DNA from: a virus
Strand: one strand, 5' to 3'
IMG/VR virus record: IMGVR_UViG_3300009537_000095
Coordinates: 1 to 31,932 of that record
DNA length: 31,932 bases
Below are positions 1-8,346 of the stretch, piece by piece. The notes beneath the pieces were generated by a model. That model was not told where the DNA came from, did no database searches, and saw nothing but the letters and a program-made list of their open reading frames with translations. Position numbers and translations under genes: made by a program. Position 1 is the stretch's first letter; each line of letters opens with the position of its first letter.

Positions 1-1089
1 GGCCTGGGTGATACCACTCGAAAGGTCGGCAGGTTTGCCGTTCTGTTAACCTCCAGCGTTAGCGGAGCTGCCACCCTTACCCAGACCCTGATCAGCGCGG
101 CCGACTGGTCAAAGTACGATATCGAAGAGGGCGACACGATCGTCTTCTCGATCTACGTCAAGACTTCGGATACTCAGGTAACGGCGCAGGTTCAGGACGG
201 TGACGATACTACCTCGGCAACCGCGGACGACACCGATCCGAACTTCCAACTGTTAACAGTGTCTCACACGATTAGTGCTTCGGCCACCAAGCTCGACCTT
301 GTGCTCAGTGTTCTTGGTGCGTCCGATTCGGCCCATTGGTCCGGCGCCGTGGCCGCCTTCACCGACACGGCACCGTCGAGGTACATCCACTCAATCGAAG
401 CTCCCGGCTTGCAATATCAAGGGGCGCATCAGGGGTTCGTTCGTCGCGCAACGCACAGGCGTATGGTGCTGGAAGACGATTTCGTTGGCGGCTTTGACGG
501 CACCGGACGTGTAGGAACCTTGAACTGGTTACAGTCCAACACTGGCGCGGGCACCGTAACCAACACCGGAGCTAACAACGTGCCGGGCGCGGTGCTGATG
601 ACCACGGGCGCCAATGCCAACGACAGGGAGTTTCTATATCTGTCCGCGTTCAACGTGGCCAATGTGAGCCGGATGGTTTTCTGTTTCACTGAGCCGGCTT
701 CCTCTGCTTCTATACGGGTGACCATGGGCCTTATCCGCCTGACGGATGTTGGAGAGGTTTCCGTGGCTGCCATCAGGGGCATTGTCGCGTACTACGACAG
801 CGGAGTAGATGGAACCTGGCATGCGCTGATTCAGAACTCGTCAGCGGCAGAGACGGAAGCAGGAAAGGCAATCGCCACGTCAAGCCGGGCCATGGTGGAA
901 TTTATCAAAGACGCAGCCGGTCTCTGGTCCGTCTATCTCAACGGGGACCTAGTCATGACCAGTACTATTACCATTGATAGCGAGAACATGATTTTCTTTT
1001 TCGGCGTGGAAACGCTGACCACGGCCGCCAAGACCATGGTGATGGACTACGCGGCGATCGAGGGCGACGTTTCCAGGCAGTTGACGTAA
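1..1089 (+). CDS. Partial phage structural protein with carbohydrate-binding/LamG-like domains
   Basis: The frame is open from the first base, so the 5' end is cut off; the internal GTG at 259 is not needed as a start. At least 362 residues are visible. The first ~130 residues are beta-rich (for example FSIYVKTSDTQ), resembling CBM4/9-type jelly-roll modules. From about residue 156 a second segment begins with LEDDFVGG, contains LNWLQSNTGAGT and GAVLMTTGANAN, and ends with WSVYLNGDLV and AIEGDVSRQLT. That pattern is typical of concanavalin/LamG-like phage surface proteins. It sits immediately upstream of head-tail genes, so a capsid decoration or tail-associated binding role is an inference. 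No catalytic residues are evident. Confidence 0.7.
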   Translation, partial: GLGDTTRKVGRFAVLLTSSVSGAATLTQTLISAADWSKYDIEEGDTIVFSIYVKTSDTQVTAQVQDGDDTTSATADDTDPNFQLLTVSHTISASATKLDLVLSVLGASDSAHWSGAVAAFTDTAPSRYIHSIEAPGLQYQGAHQGFVRRATHRRMVLEDDFVGGFDGTGRVGTLNWLQSNTGAGTVTNTGANNVPGAVLMTTGANANDREFLYLSAFNVANVSRMVFCFTEPASSASIRVTMGLIRLTDVGEVSVAAIRGIVAYYDSGVDGTWHALIQNSSAAETEAGKAIATSSRAMVEFIKDAAGLWSVYLNGDLVMTSTITIDSENMIFFFGVETLTTAAKTMVMDYAAIEGDVSRQLT

Positions 1090-1091
1090 AG

Positions 1092-1307
1092 ATGGCCCAG
1101 CTATCAGGCAACATGCGAGCCCGGTCCACCGCAAGGGTCGGCGCCGCGCGCGTTGGCAACTTCCGCGTGGGCGGCGTTATTCGTGATGATGACGTGGTGA
1201 CCGACGACTCTACGAACCATGGTACCTGGGCGCACGAGCGCGGGCCCCTTCCTGTCGATGCGGATCTGGGCCCACTCAACACCGATTGGACTACCGAGCG
1301 ACACTAG
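1092..1307 (+). CDS. Small hypothetical protein (71 aa)
   Basis: It starts with ATG two bases after the stop of the upstream structural gene, so translational coupling is likely. The N-terminal half is basic and repetitive (RARSTARVGAARVGNFRVGG) and the C-terminal half is acidic (IRDDDVVTDDSTNHG). No family is recognised. Position between a structural gene and the head-tail adaptor suggests a minor virion or assembly component. It could be spurious, but the tight junction and the lack of any alternative frame favour a real gene. Confidence 0.55.
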   Translation: MAQLSGNMRARSTARVGAARVGNFRVGGVIRDDDVVTDDSTNHGTWAHERGPLPVDADLGPLNTDWTTERH

Positions 1308-1313
1308 GATATT

Positions 1314-1321
1314 GTTTAAAC
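1314..1321. repeat. GTTTAAAC palindrome abutting the adaptor start codon
   Basis: Perfect 8-bp palindrome ending at the base before the ATG at 1322. It is one of ten copies in the window (others at 6692, 7472, 10274, 10956, 12246, 13960, 17490, 29862 and 31514). Function unknown. Confidence 0.85.
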
Positions 1322-1978
1322 ATGGCCACCCGGGCGCAGATGCGAACTCACCTCCAGGCACGTCTCCAGGACGTGGACAACGCCCAGTGGTCTGACGCCA
1401 GGCTGAACGGATATCTCAACTCCGGCCTGCAATTTATACAGTCCCAGGTCATGGCCATTGACCCCATGGCCTTTGTTTACTCGGACACTGCCAACATCCA
1501 GGCGGATGTAGCCTACTACCCCATTCCTCCAACCTGCATGTTCGAGATCGGTGTTTATACAAGGGCGTCTTCTACGGGCGACTGGGCATGGCTCGACTAT
1601 ATTGACCTGCCCTGGATCCAGTTTGGTGGGGCGGCCAATCACGATCCCAACCCATATGCCGCCGGCTACTCAAGATGGGGCAGGTATCTTCTGCTTCACC
1701 CAAAGCCGTCCAGGGCCGTCACCTCGGGTCTCCGCATCGAATACGTTCCGTGGCTCGTCATGGGCGCGGATAACGATGTGCCGGACGTGGATATTGGGCT
1801 GCACGATGGCATCGTGTTTCGCGCGGAGCAAATCGCACTGGGGGATACGGCGCAGGAATCCACGAAGGCGGACGCCGACCTGGAAACGATCCTTAAAAAC
1901 CTGCCCAGGTTCTACCGGAGACGCGGGGCGCCCGGCAAGCTGGCTCCGATGCACACCCTAAACGAGTTCCAGGACTAG
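1322..1978 (+). CDS. Head-tail adaptor protein (SU10 adaptor-like)
   Basis: 218 residues from the ATG at 1322; a longer in-frame ATG at 1286 adds 12 residues that do not look like the family. The N-terminus has the adaptor pattern: a helix (MRTHLQARLQDVDNAQWSD) followed by ARLNGYLNSGLQFI, i.e. 'L..RL.D....WSD..L..YLN.G'. The remainder is the mixed middle domain and a helical C-terminus rich in Lys and Asp (TKADADLETILKNLPRFY). Family knowledge: such proteins form the ring between portal and tail in podoviruses. The beta-propeller nozzle-like gene downstream and the portal at the far end of the window fit this. The palindrome GTTTAAAC directly precedes the ATG. Confidence 0.75.
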   Translation: MATRAQMRTHLQARLQDVDNAQWSDARLNGYLNSGLQFIQSQVMAIDPMAFVYSDTANIQADVAYYPIPPTCMFEIGVYTRASSTGDWAWLDYIDLPWIQFGGAANHDPNPYAAGYSRWGRYLLLHPKPSRAVTSGLRIEYVPWLVMGADNDVPDVDIGLHDGIVFRAEQIALGDTAQESTKADADLETILKNLPRFYRRRGAPGKLAPMHTLNEFQD

Positions 1979-2157
1979 CGATGAAATCTGTTGACCTGTC
2001 GCCGCAAAGCCTGCTGGTCACGAGACGTTCCGGCGAGTGCATTCATCTGATCGATGAACTGGCTTTTGACTTCGCCTACGACCACAGCACCCGCGTAAAA
2101 GGTGATCAAGTGGGCCACAAGGGAGCAGATAACCATGATTTTCCATATTTTGTTCAC
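1975..2157 (-). CDS. Small reverse-strand membrane protein (60 aa)
   Basis: Lone reverse gene inside a forward structural module. I chose the GTG at 2157 because AAAGGAG lies 7 bases upstream on the same strand (plus-strand 2165-2171); a longer frame reaches an ATG at 2187 that would bury this ribosome-binding site. The protein has one clear membrane segment at about residues 5-27 (IMVICSLVAHLITFYAG) and a helical, charged C-terminus (EVKSQFIDQMNALAG). Its stop overlaps the adaptor stop by 4 bp (convergent). The 48-bp spacer 2158-2205 to the next forward gene must hold promoters for either strand. Function unknown; holin, antiholin or superinfection-exclusion protein are possibilities only. 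Confidence 0.6.
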   Translation of the reverse strand: MNKIWKIMVICSLVAHLITFYAGAVVVGEVKSQFIDQMNALAGTSRDQQALRRQVNRFHR

Positions 2158-2205
2158 TGCTACACTCCTTTGACCCAACGTTAACACATTTACTGTAAGC
2201 TTGCA

Positions 2206-2670
2206 ATGGCCCTAAACGACGCAATCGGAAAAATAGCTGACCTAACAGAGGTACTGGCTCTGGGTAGTCGGACCAAGGACCTTCAGGACGAGTCCAAGAG
2301 CTTGGCCGGGCAAGGCGTCGTTGATGACCTTCCGAGCTTTGGTGGGGACAAAGCCCTGCATGCTATGGCCACCGAGAGGCTGGCCAAAAACATTGGACTG
2401 GTTCCCGCGCTGTCTATAGGCGGCATAAAGGAATTGTTAACCGGGGCTGGAAACGTGTTAGGTGGGGGGAAGTTTTTTGATCCTTCGGGATTTGACGTTC
2501 GTGACATTGAAGCAAATTTGCGCGGCGCCGGCAGAGCCGTTCAACCCTCCACCGCACAGCCGCAAACGCCAGGAGCTGGCGCGGGCGTACAAGACATACT
2601 CAGCGCCTTGGCCGGAGGGGGCGGGAACGCCCAGGAGCTCTCTCTCTTGGATGCGCTGCGGGGGCGCTGA
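2206..2670 (+). CDS. Small virion-associated protein with DILSAL motif
   Basis: 154 residues, ATG at 2206 with only a weak ribosome-binding site. The middle is glycine-rich and hydrophobic (IGGIKELLTGAGNVLGGG, about 71-88). The C-terminus carries GVQDILSALAGGGGN (about 127-141) and ends LLDALRGR. A related short motif (DI[LI]xAL) recurs in the small proteins at 6154-6648 and 8347-8922. The last base of the TGA stop is the first base of the next ATG (TGATG), so translation is coupled to the nozzle-like gene. I do not recognise a named family; a minor structural or internal virion protein is the inference from context. Confidence 0.65.
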   Translation: MALNDAIGKIADLTEVLALGSRTKDLQDESKSLAGQGVVDDLPSFGGDKALHAMATERLAKNIGLVPALSIGGIKELLTGAGNVLGGGKFFDPSGFDVRDIEANLRGAGRAVQPSTAQPQTPGAGAGVQDILSALAGGGGNAQELSLLDALRGR

Positions 2671-4460
2671 TGCCCGCGGTAGTCCAGCCTTACGTTCTCC
2701 GTCACCTGCGCGGGCGTAACGGCTCCACGCCCGAGAATATCGACGACGGCCAGTTCCAGGAGCTCCAAAACTGGTACGCCAAAGACCGGATCATCAAGCG
2801 GCGCAAGGGCGTTGTTCCCATAAGCGGCCTGGCCTACAGTGCTGCTCTCACCGGGGCCGCGGTGTATCTCCCTGGCGGCGTCGGCTACAAACTTCTACTT
2901 GGAACGGCTGACGGGCTGGCACAGTACGTCACCGCCTCTGGGTCGAGTTCCATCGTCGCCCTTTCTACCTCGCTAACCATCGCCACCGACGCGGTGGAGC
3001 GCTGGGTCATGCAGCAGTACAAAAACACCATGTACGCCCTACGCCAGGACATCGGGCTGCTCTACCGGTCTGATGGGCTCTCGGTTATGGGCACCGGCAT
3101 TGCTGCTCCGGCCACGGCAATGACCGCGGCGGAGGGCGCGGCCGGTCTTCTTGATGCCGCGGACTACGAGGCCATTGTCACGTTTTACAACGCGGCGTCT
3201 GGCGCGGAGTCCAACCCGTCCCCAGAGGTGACCGTAACCATCGGCGCTAGCAAATCCATCAACTATTCCGCCATCCCGACCAGCACCGATCCGCAGGTCA
3301 CGGCGCGTAAGATCTATCGGTCCCTCCCGGACGCGCAGGGCGAATGGTTTCACGTCCTGACAATTCTGGACAACGTCACCACATCGTTCAGTGGAGAGGA
3401 CGCGGAGCTGGCAGACATGGGTCTGCCCGCCGAGTCGGTCAACGGCATCCCGCCGGACGACCTTACGTGCTTCACCGTTCACCAGGAGCGCATGTGGGTG
3501 TCGGACGGCCTACTGCTGTATTTCTCCGAGCTCGGGCTGCCGGAATCGTTCGCCGGAACCAGCTCTCTAAACGTTCAGTCCGATGACGGATATCTCATCA
3601 AGGCGGTCGTTGACTTTGGCGAGATCCTTCTGGTAATGAAACAGAGCGGGGTCTACTTTGTCGCCGGGTCGGACGAGCAGAGCTTTTCCGTCCGCGTCCT
3701 GCACAACCGGCACGGCTGTGTGGCCAGGGACACGGTGGCCGTTGCTGAAGGGTTCGCCATGTGGTTCGGAGGTGATAACTTCTACCTCACGGATGGCAAT
3801 AGGGTAAGCGCGATCGGCAATCCCGAGGTGGTCGATCTGGTCGAGTCTATTTCCTCAGACGACTACGATCTCATGGCTGCCGAGGTAAACGTCGCGGAAG
3901 GCTGGTACATGTGCAGCATTCCCGAGAGCGGCGCGATCACAAAATGGGTGGCCTACAACTACCGCTCGGGTGACTGGCATACGATGACCTTTGATGCCGC
4001 GGTGGGAACGCCAACGTGGATGAAGCAGATTCCAGACTCTAACGGTAAGCCCGTGGTCTATGGTCCCATGCCAGCTCGCACTGGCCATATCCACCAGTTT
4101 TTCTCTGGCGCGAACGACGTTGGGTCGCCTATTGCCTGCTCGTTACGGTCCAAAAACTTTGGCTTCGCCAAAGAAGATACGATGAAGTTCATGAAGGACA
4201 TCCAGATGTTGATCTCCTCCACGGGCGTGGCCGAAGACATCGTGTTTACGCTCTATCGAGACGACGACGCCGTGGCCGAGGCGACCAAAACCTGGAACAC
4301 GTTCGGCGGGAAGATGTGGAAGCGCATACCGCTAGCCAACAACGGAACCCCGGGCTTGTTTATGTCCGTGGCCGTGAGCTATTCTGGTGACGCAGACTTC
4401 GACATCGCAGGTCTTGGCTTCAAAATCGTAGACCTTGGGCGTCAGGCGCCCGTTATTTAG
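2670..4460 (+). CDS. Tail nozzle/stabilisation-like beta-propeller protein
   Basis: 596 residues. The N-terminus (NGSTPENIDDGQFQELQNWY) is typical of phage tail proteins that open with '.G.n..n..dg.l..l.N.'. The body consists of repeated beta-strand modules, for example FTVHQERMWVSDGLLLYFS, IKAVVDFGEILLVMKQSGVYFV, VAVAEGFAMWFGGDNFYLTDG and WVAYNYRSGDW. These look like propeller blades of podoviral nozzle or P22 gp10-like stabilisation proteins that plug the tail end. It follows the adaptor gene, as expected for a short tail. Start overlaps the upstream stop (TGATG). No enzymatic motif seen. Exact family needs a profile search; tail-tube identity is moderately secure. Confidence 0.65.
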   Translation: MPAVVQPYVLRHLRGRNGSTPENIDDGQFQELQNWYAKDRIIKRRKGVVPISGLAYSAALTGAAVYLPGGVGYKLLLGTADGLAQYVTASGSSSIVALSTSLTIATDAVERWVMQQYKNTMYALRQDIGLLYRSDGLSVMGTGIAAPATAMTAAEGAAGLLDAADYEAIVTFYNAASGAESNPSPEVTVTIGASKSINYSAIPTSTDPQVTARKIYRSLPDAQGEWFHVLTILDNVTTSFSGEDAELADMGLPAESVNGIPPDDLTCFTVHQERMWVSDGLLLYFSELGLPESFAGTSSLNVQSDDGYLIKAVVDFGEILLVMKQSGVYFVAGSDEQSFSVRVLHNRHGCVARDTVAVAEGFAMWFGGDNFYLTDGNRVSAIGNPEVVDLVESISSDDYDLMAAEVNVAEGWYMCSIPESGAITKWVAYNYRSGDWHTMTFDAAVGTPTWMKQIPDSNGKPVVYGPMPARTGHIHQFFSGANDVGSPIACSLRSKNFGFAKEDTMKFMKDIQMLISSTGVAEDIVFTLYRDDDAVAEATKTWNTFGGKMWKRIPLANNGTPGLFMSVAVSYSGDADFDIAGLGFKIVDLGRQAPVI

Positions 4461-4468
4461 GAGATGCA

Positions 4469-5686
4469 ATGAAAGCAATTCACGTACAGGGCGACCAGTT
4501 TATCGTGGGTGGAACAGTTCGCCCGATCGTTACCCGGAGCAGCTTCTGCCTGCTGGGCCACTACCAGAGCGGCAACCGAGACAAGGCCAAGCAGTGGCTC
4601 GACAGAATCCAGGCGCAGGGATTCGATGGCCCGCGCGTCTTTGGCGAGAATCAGGACTGGTTTCCTGGGGACAAATTCTACGGAACGGGTCACACGCCGA
4701 GGATCGACGCATTTCTCAACCACTCCGGCCCGTCCTCCAAGCTCAAGCTTCGCCCCGGATACGCGGCGCTGGTAAAGGAGTTCATCGAAGATCTGATCGA
4801 GCGCGACATGGTCGCCGAGTTCTGCTGCGTTGCCACGATCAAGGGCCGCGACCCTGGATGGACGGCTCACGGACTGAACAAGTTCGCCCAGATGTTTGCC
4901 GATCTTCTGGATCCCGACGACAGCCCGCTCTTATTCGAGGCGGTCAACGAGGTGTTTGCTCACTCCGTATTTCACGACGACCCGGCAGAGGTGGCGCGCT
5001 TTGGACCGCGGTGGCGCAGGTCGAGCAACGAGCCATCGCATCACAATTTTCCCGGATCCACTATCGGCTGCTCCGGGCGCGGGTCCAAAAATCACTGGCG
5101 TCCAGGATTTGATGACGTGGGGTACACCCATCGCAACATTCATCCTCCAAGGGGCGACGGATGGGCGCTCGGAGAAAACGACCTTCCGATTGCGGATGGG
5201 CTGGCTCTCTCCAGGGCGGCCACGCGCGGGAAGCCTCTCTTCTTGAACGAGACGATACACCACATGACCCAGGTTCAGTGGGACTTTTGGGTGGAAGGCG
5301 CTGGCGGCATTGCCAAATGGCGCGGGCTGTCCACCACCAACACCAAGGCCCTGGTTCAGTACGCCGCGGACGTGATCGGGGCCGGCGTGTCTTTCTGTGC
5401 TCACGACTGGGTGGGTCAGACCACGGATCCTGGCCAGCCGATCACCGAGTACGAGGCGCGTATGATCGAGCTTCTCGGCGGCATCACGCCTCCGCCTCCG
5501 CCTCCGCCCGCGGATGAGCTGATTCCGCCCATCGTGGACGCGGTGATTCGCGGCTACGATGAAATCCTGTTCCGTGCTCCAGACCCGGGCGGAATGCAGC
5601 ACTACCACGACGAGATCAAAAACGGCATGTCGGAAGCGCGGTTTCGCGAAGTGCTGTTGCGCGACTACCTGAAGGGCGCAAGATAA
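4469..5686 (+). CDS. Glycoside hydrolase (clan GH-A-like) with C-terminal DUF4214: tail spike/depolymerase candidate
   Basis: 405 residues; ATG 8 bases after the nozzle stop with AGGAG 5 bases upstream. A TIM-barrel-like region covers about 20-335. LLFEAVNE places a candidate acid/base Glu at 161 and PLFLNE a candidate nucleophile Glu at 261, about 100 residues apart as in retaining clan GH-A enzymes. A run of seven prolines (341-347) links to residues ~356-403, which match DUF4214 (RGYDEILFRAPDPGGMQHY ... MSEARFREVLLRDYL), a module often attached to secreted surface-layer or adhesion proteins. Inference: a virion-bound enzyme cutting host surface polysaccharide. No signal peptide, consistent with a virion component. 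Substrate unknown. Confidence 0.7.
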   Translation: MKAIHVQGDQFIVGGTVRPIVTRSSFCLLGHYQSGNRDKAKQWLDRIQAQGFDGPRVFGENQDWFPGDKFYGTGHTPRIDAFLNHSGPSSKLKLRPGYAALVKEFIEDLIERDMVAEFCCVATIKGRDPGWTAHGLNKFAQMFADLLDPDDSPLLFEAVNEVFAHSVFHDDPAEVARFGPRWRRSSNEPSHHNFPGSTIGCSGRGSKNHWRPGFDDVGYTHRNIHPPRGDGWALGENDLPIADGLALSRAATRGKPLFLNETIHHMTQVQWDFWVEGAGGIAKWRGLSTTNTKALVQYAADVIGAGVSFCAHDWVGQTTDPGQPITEYEARMIELLGGITPPPPPPPADELIPPIVDAVIRGYDEILFRAPDPGGMQHYHDEIKNGMSEARFREVLLRDYLKGAR

Positions 5687-5690
5687 CACC

Positions 5691-6101
5691 ATGGCTCAGT
5701 ACTCGATTAAGGATGTGGAGCACGACGGGATCATAGCCCCGCCTGCTCCCATCCGGCTGACCGAAGACGGCAACGTGTCTCCGGCTACCGTGCTGGCCAT
5801 CAACCAGACCCTGGCCGCCATCGTCAAGCACATCAATGGTGGCCTCAGTGTTGGGACGGGCCAGGCGAGATCGCGCGTGGGCAACTTTCAAAACCAATGG
5901 CTCGTGTTCACGTCACCCTCGGCGGCCGATACGGAGTTCGAGCTGCCCCATGGCCTCGGGCGGACTCCTATCGGGTTTACCACGTGGTTCGTCAACAAGG
6001 CGGGTGTGCTGTACATTGATAACTATGGATCGTGGAATCGCGATCGGATCCTGCTAAAGTGTTCAACAGGCACAACCGCTTGCGTGATCGAGCTGGCGTA
6101 G
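5691..6101 (+). CDS. Small phage structural protein, unknown function
   Basis: 136 residues, ATG four bases after the upstream stop region. N-terminus contains IKDVEHDGIIAPPAPIRLTEDG and a helix (SPATVLAINQTLAAIVKHING). The C-terminal half is beta-rich: FELPHGLGRTPIGFTTWFV, then a strand with DNYGSWNRDRILLKCS. This arrangement, a coiled N-terminal helix followed by a short beta domain, is common in small phage fibre or spike-associated proteins, and it lies directly after the spike-like hydrolase. It may be a trimerising or adaptor component. No family name can be assigned by eye. Confidence 0.6.
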   Translation: MAQYSIKDVEHDGIIAPPAPIRLTEDGNVSPATVLAINQTLAAIVKHINGGLSVGTGQARSRVGNFQNQWLVFTSPSAADTEFELPHGLGRTPIGFTTWFVNKAGVLYIDNYGSWNRDRILLKCSTGTTACVIELA

Positions 6102-6153
6102 ATTAAACTGAAAAGGTCACATCAGATTCCGAAGCGGATATTTGGAGCGTAAG

Positions 6154-6648
6154 ATGCCAGGAAAACGCGGAGAACGCGAACCAATAGACAGGGGCCCCAG
6201 AGGCCCGGGGCCAGCGGGACCAGGACCAGCCCCTACGCCGACCCCTGTTGTCGGCCCTCAACCGGTGGACCCTACACCCGTATCACCTACTCCGGTCGGT
6301 CCCGGGCCGGCGCCTGCCCCCACTCCGCCGCCGCCTCAACCCGTTGCACCTCCGCCCATTCCGGCGGGAGGGCAGCCGGCGGCCTCCGCGGTCACTCCGA
6401 GCATTCGACCCGGTACGGCCGCCTCAGAGAACCTGCGCGCGGCCCGAGGGGCCCGCATCGGTGGCTTCAATCCGCACAACCTCGCCGAAGGCGCAGGTGG
6501 TGGAGGTTTGGCCGACATTCTCCGAGCTCTCAGCGGGGCGCAAAGTTCGCTATTCGCGCCGGCTGGCGCCGTCGGTCAGAGCGTGCAGCCCAGGTTCGAA
6601 GAGGACCAGCGCATCCTCGGCATTATCAGCGCTCTTGGGGGGAGATAA
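6154..6648 (+). CDS. Proline-rich small virion protein with DILRAL motif
   Basis: I chose the ATG at 6154, which has GGAG six bases upstream; a TTG at 6142 in frame is less likely. 164 residues. Residues ~10-75 are an extreme proline-rich stretch (PTPTPVVGPQPVDPTPVSP). After a linker, residues 115-127 read GGGGLADILRALS and the protein ends IISALGGR. The DI[LI]xAL motif and the small basic end resemble the 2206-2670 protein. The proline stretch should be extended and flexible. Upstream 6102-6153 is a 52-bp gap with ATTCCGAAGCGGA at 6126-6138. Virion linker or assembly role is an inference. Confidence 0.65.
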   Translation: MPGKRGEREPIDRGPRGPGPAGPGPAPTPTPVVGPQPVDPTPVSPTPVGPGPAPAPTPPPPQPVAPPPIPAGGQPAASAVTPSIRPGTAASENLRAARGARIGGFNPHNLAEGAGGGGLADILRALSGAQSSLFAPAGAVGQSVQPRFEEDQRILGIISALGGR

Positions 6649-6659
6649 GGTTTTGACGA

Positions 6660-7541
6660 GTGCCCGCTCTCAAAAAAGATGGAACGGATCGGTTTAAACA
6701 AAAGCTCGATCCGGTAGGTCTCCCCAGCAAAAGCCTGGCCACACCAAGGGCGCCACAGGCCAGGCAGCCCGTTCAGCCTACCCCCACCAGCAAAACCAAA
6801 ACGGCCGCCATCCAGGCGTTGCCGGCCAAGAGACCCCTGCCTCCCGCACCCGGGCAGAAGGGAATCATCCCGCGCACGCGACAAGATGCTGTCGAACGAC
6901 CCATCACGTCGCCGTCCACGACTGACGCCATTCCTCCGCCGGGTGAAGTCCAGGCGGACACGGGCGAGCCGGCTGTTGACGATCAAGCCCTTCAGCAACA
7001 GGCTGCCGTCCCTATCCCTGGGGCCGAGGAAGAAGGATCTGGCGCGGCGCAGGGCGAGCCCGGTCTAGGCGTCCCACTCAACGAGACGGGACTGCCGATG
7101 ACACGGCAGGAGCAGCAGGGGTTGACGTCAGAGGAGATCCAGGCGGCCCGAGGTGACACGAGCTCGTTCTTGTCGGATCAAGAGGCCAACGAAGCCATCG
7201 AAGACAAGAGGATGCGTCAACCGTCCCCAGTGGAGGGCATACCCCAAGGGACTTACGAGAAGGTCGTCAAAGAGCCGTCGTTCAGCGGCAACGTGAGAAT
7301 GAGCGCCGAGAAGATGCAGGAATGGAAGGACGACGCACGGGAGCAGCTTTCCAGCTTCGGAGACTTCCCAGGAAAAAACGATCCACACGCTCCACCTCCT
7401 CCTATCCGTCCGTTCGGTCGCTCGTTCAACCCGTTCACCGGACAGTTCACGGGGGAAAAAGCCCCCAGCGCGTTTAAACTCATGGGGATAGACTTCGAGG
7501 CTCTGAAAAAGGAGTTCTATCGTACTGGGGGCAGGTCGTAA
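6660..7541 (+). CDS. Disordered proline-rich protein, probable internal virion component
   Basis: 293 residues from a GTG at 6660 shortly after the upstream stop. The first ~100 residues are basic, Pro- and Lys-rich and probably disordered (KRPLPPAPGQKGIIPRTR). The middle is acidic and Gln/Glu-rich (TRQEQQGLTSEEIQAARGD). The C-terminus has a more ordered segment (PFGRSFNPFTGQFTGEK, FKLMGIDFEALKKEFY). Two GTTTAAAC copies occur inside, at 6692-6699 and 7472-7479, both read as ttt-aaa (Phe-Lys). TAATG overlap couples it to the next gene. No recognised domain. Confidence 0.6.
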   Translation: MPALKKDGTDRFKQKLDPVGLPSKSLATPRAPQARQPVQPTPTSKTKTAAIQALPAKRPLPPAPGQKGIIPRTRQDAVERPITSPSTTDAIPPPGEVQADTGEPAVDDQALQQQAAVPIPGAEEEGSGAAQGEPGLGVPLNETGLPMTRQEQQGLTSEEIQAARGDTSSFLSDQEANEAIEDKRMRQPSPVEGIPQGTYEKVVKEPSFSGNVRMSAEKMQEWKDDAREQLSSFGDFPGKNDPHAPPPPIRPFGRSFNPFTGQFTGEKAPSAFKLMGIDFEALKKEFYRTGGRS

Positions 7542-8344
7542 TGGCCGCCAAGAAACCGGACCCGAGCAGCATCGGAGTCGTGGGCCCCAAGAAGCCGCTG
7601 CCCCCAGCCCCGTCCACTGGCGGCGGAGCTGCCGCCGCCGACGCGGGTGGTGGAGGAGGGGGAGGCGGGGCCGAGATCGGAGAGGGCGGGTACAAAGCTA
7701 TCTCCGAAAAAGAGACCCTCAACGTAGGCGGGGTGGATAAGCTCATTCAGAAGAACCTCTCGGATCGCCTGTCCGGAAAAGGCAGTGGTCTTTCGGACAA
7801 GATCATGGCGATGCAGAAAGAGAAGCTCTTTCGGGACACCCAGGGCGCCACTCGGCGCGGGCGTATGGCCCTCATGGCCGACGCGGCTCGGCGTGGTGTC
7901 TTCCGCTCCGAGGCGACAGGAACGCTCATCCGTGACGTGGAAGTCGCGGGCATGCAGCAGTTCTCCAGCGGGGTCAAGGATCTGATGATCCAAAAGGCCA
8001 AGATGGACCATGACGACATGATCAAAGCGCTCGACCAGGCGCAGTCATGGGTCACGTCCACGCGCCAGTATCAGCTTGGCCTAGAGCAGAATGCGATCTC
8101 TAGAGAACAGATCAAGGCCACACTAGCCGCGGCCGCCATGTCGGCGGCGGCCACTAGGTACGCGGCAGACCAGAGCCTTAAGGGTGCCCGTGCGGCTGCC
8201 GGTGCATCGCGATTCGCCGCCAACTTGGCGTTTCAAAGTAGCACGGCCCTTATCGATGGCGAGCAGGTTTTTTACACGGGATCGGATGGTAATCAGTACC
8301 CCGTCAGCATCAACCAGGCAAATCATGCAGGGTTAGGAGGTTAG
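7541..8344 (+). CDS. Helical, Ala-rich internal virion protein candidate
   Basis: 267 residues; ATG overlaps the upstream stop. The N-terminal ~45 residues are Pro/Gly-rich (poly-Gly run around 36-43), then a long alpha-helical region follows (SDKIMAMQKEKLFRDT, DLMIQKAKMDHDDMIKAL, IKATLAAAAMSAAATRYAAD). The end is a short beta-like segment (GEQVFYTGSDGNQYPVS). This is typical of the small helical internal proteins encoded before the large ejection protein in podoviruses, but I cannot name the family. A ribosome-binding site for the next gene (GGAGG) overlaps its end. Confidence 0.6.
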   Translation: MAAKKPDPSSIGVVGPKKPLPPAPSTGGGAAAADAGGGGGGGGAEIGEGGYKAISEKETLNVGGVDKLIQKNLSDRLSGKGSGLSDKIMAMQKEKLFRDTQGATRRGRMALMADAARRGVFRSEATGTLIRDVEVAGMQQFSSGVKDLMIQKAKMDHDDMIKALDQAQSWVTSTRQYQLGLEQNAISREQIKATLAAAAMSAAATRYAADQSLKGARAAAGASRFAANLAFQSSTALIDGEQVFYTGSDGNQYPVSINQANHAGLGG

Positions 8345-8346
8345 CA

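Noticed and set aside
1981-2184. Forward 67-residue frame opposite the small reverse membrane gene
   Set aside because: It lacks a ribosome-binding site and has poor third-position GC, while the reverse frame has AAAGGAG at ideal spacing and a membrane helix.
4931-5692. Reverse 253-residue frame under the glycoside hydrolase
   Set aside because: It is a shadow of a forward gene with catalytic motifs; no ribosome-binding site or family pattern seen.
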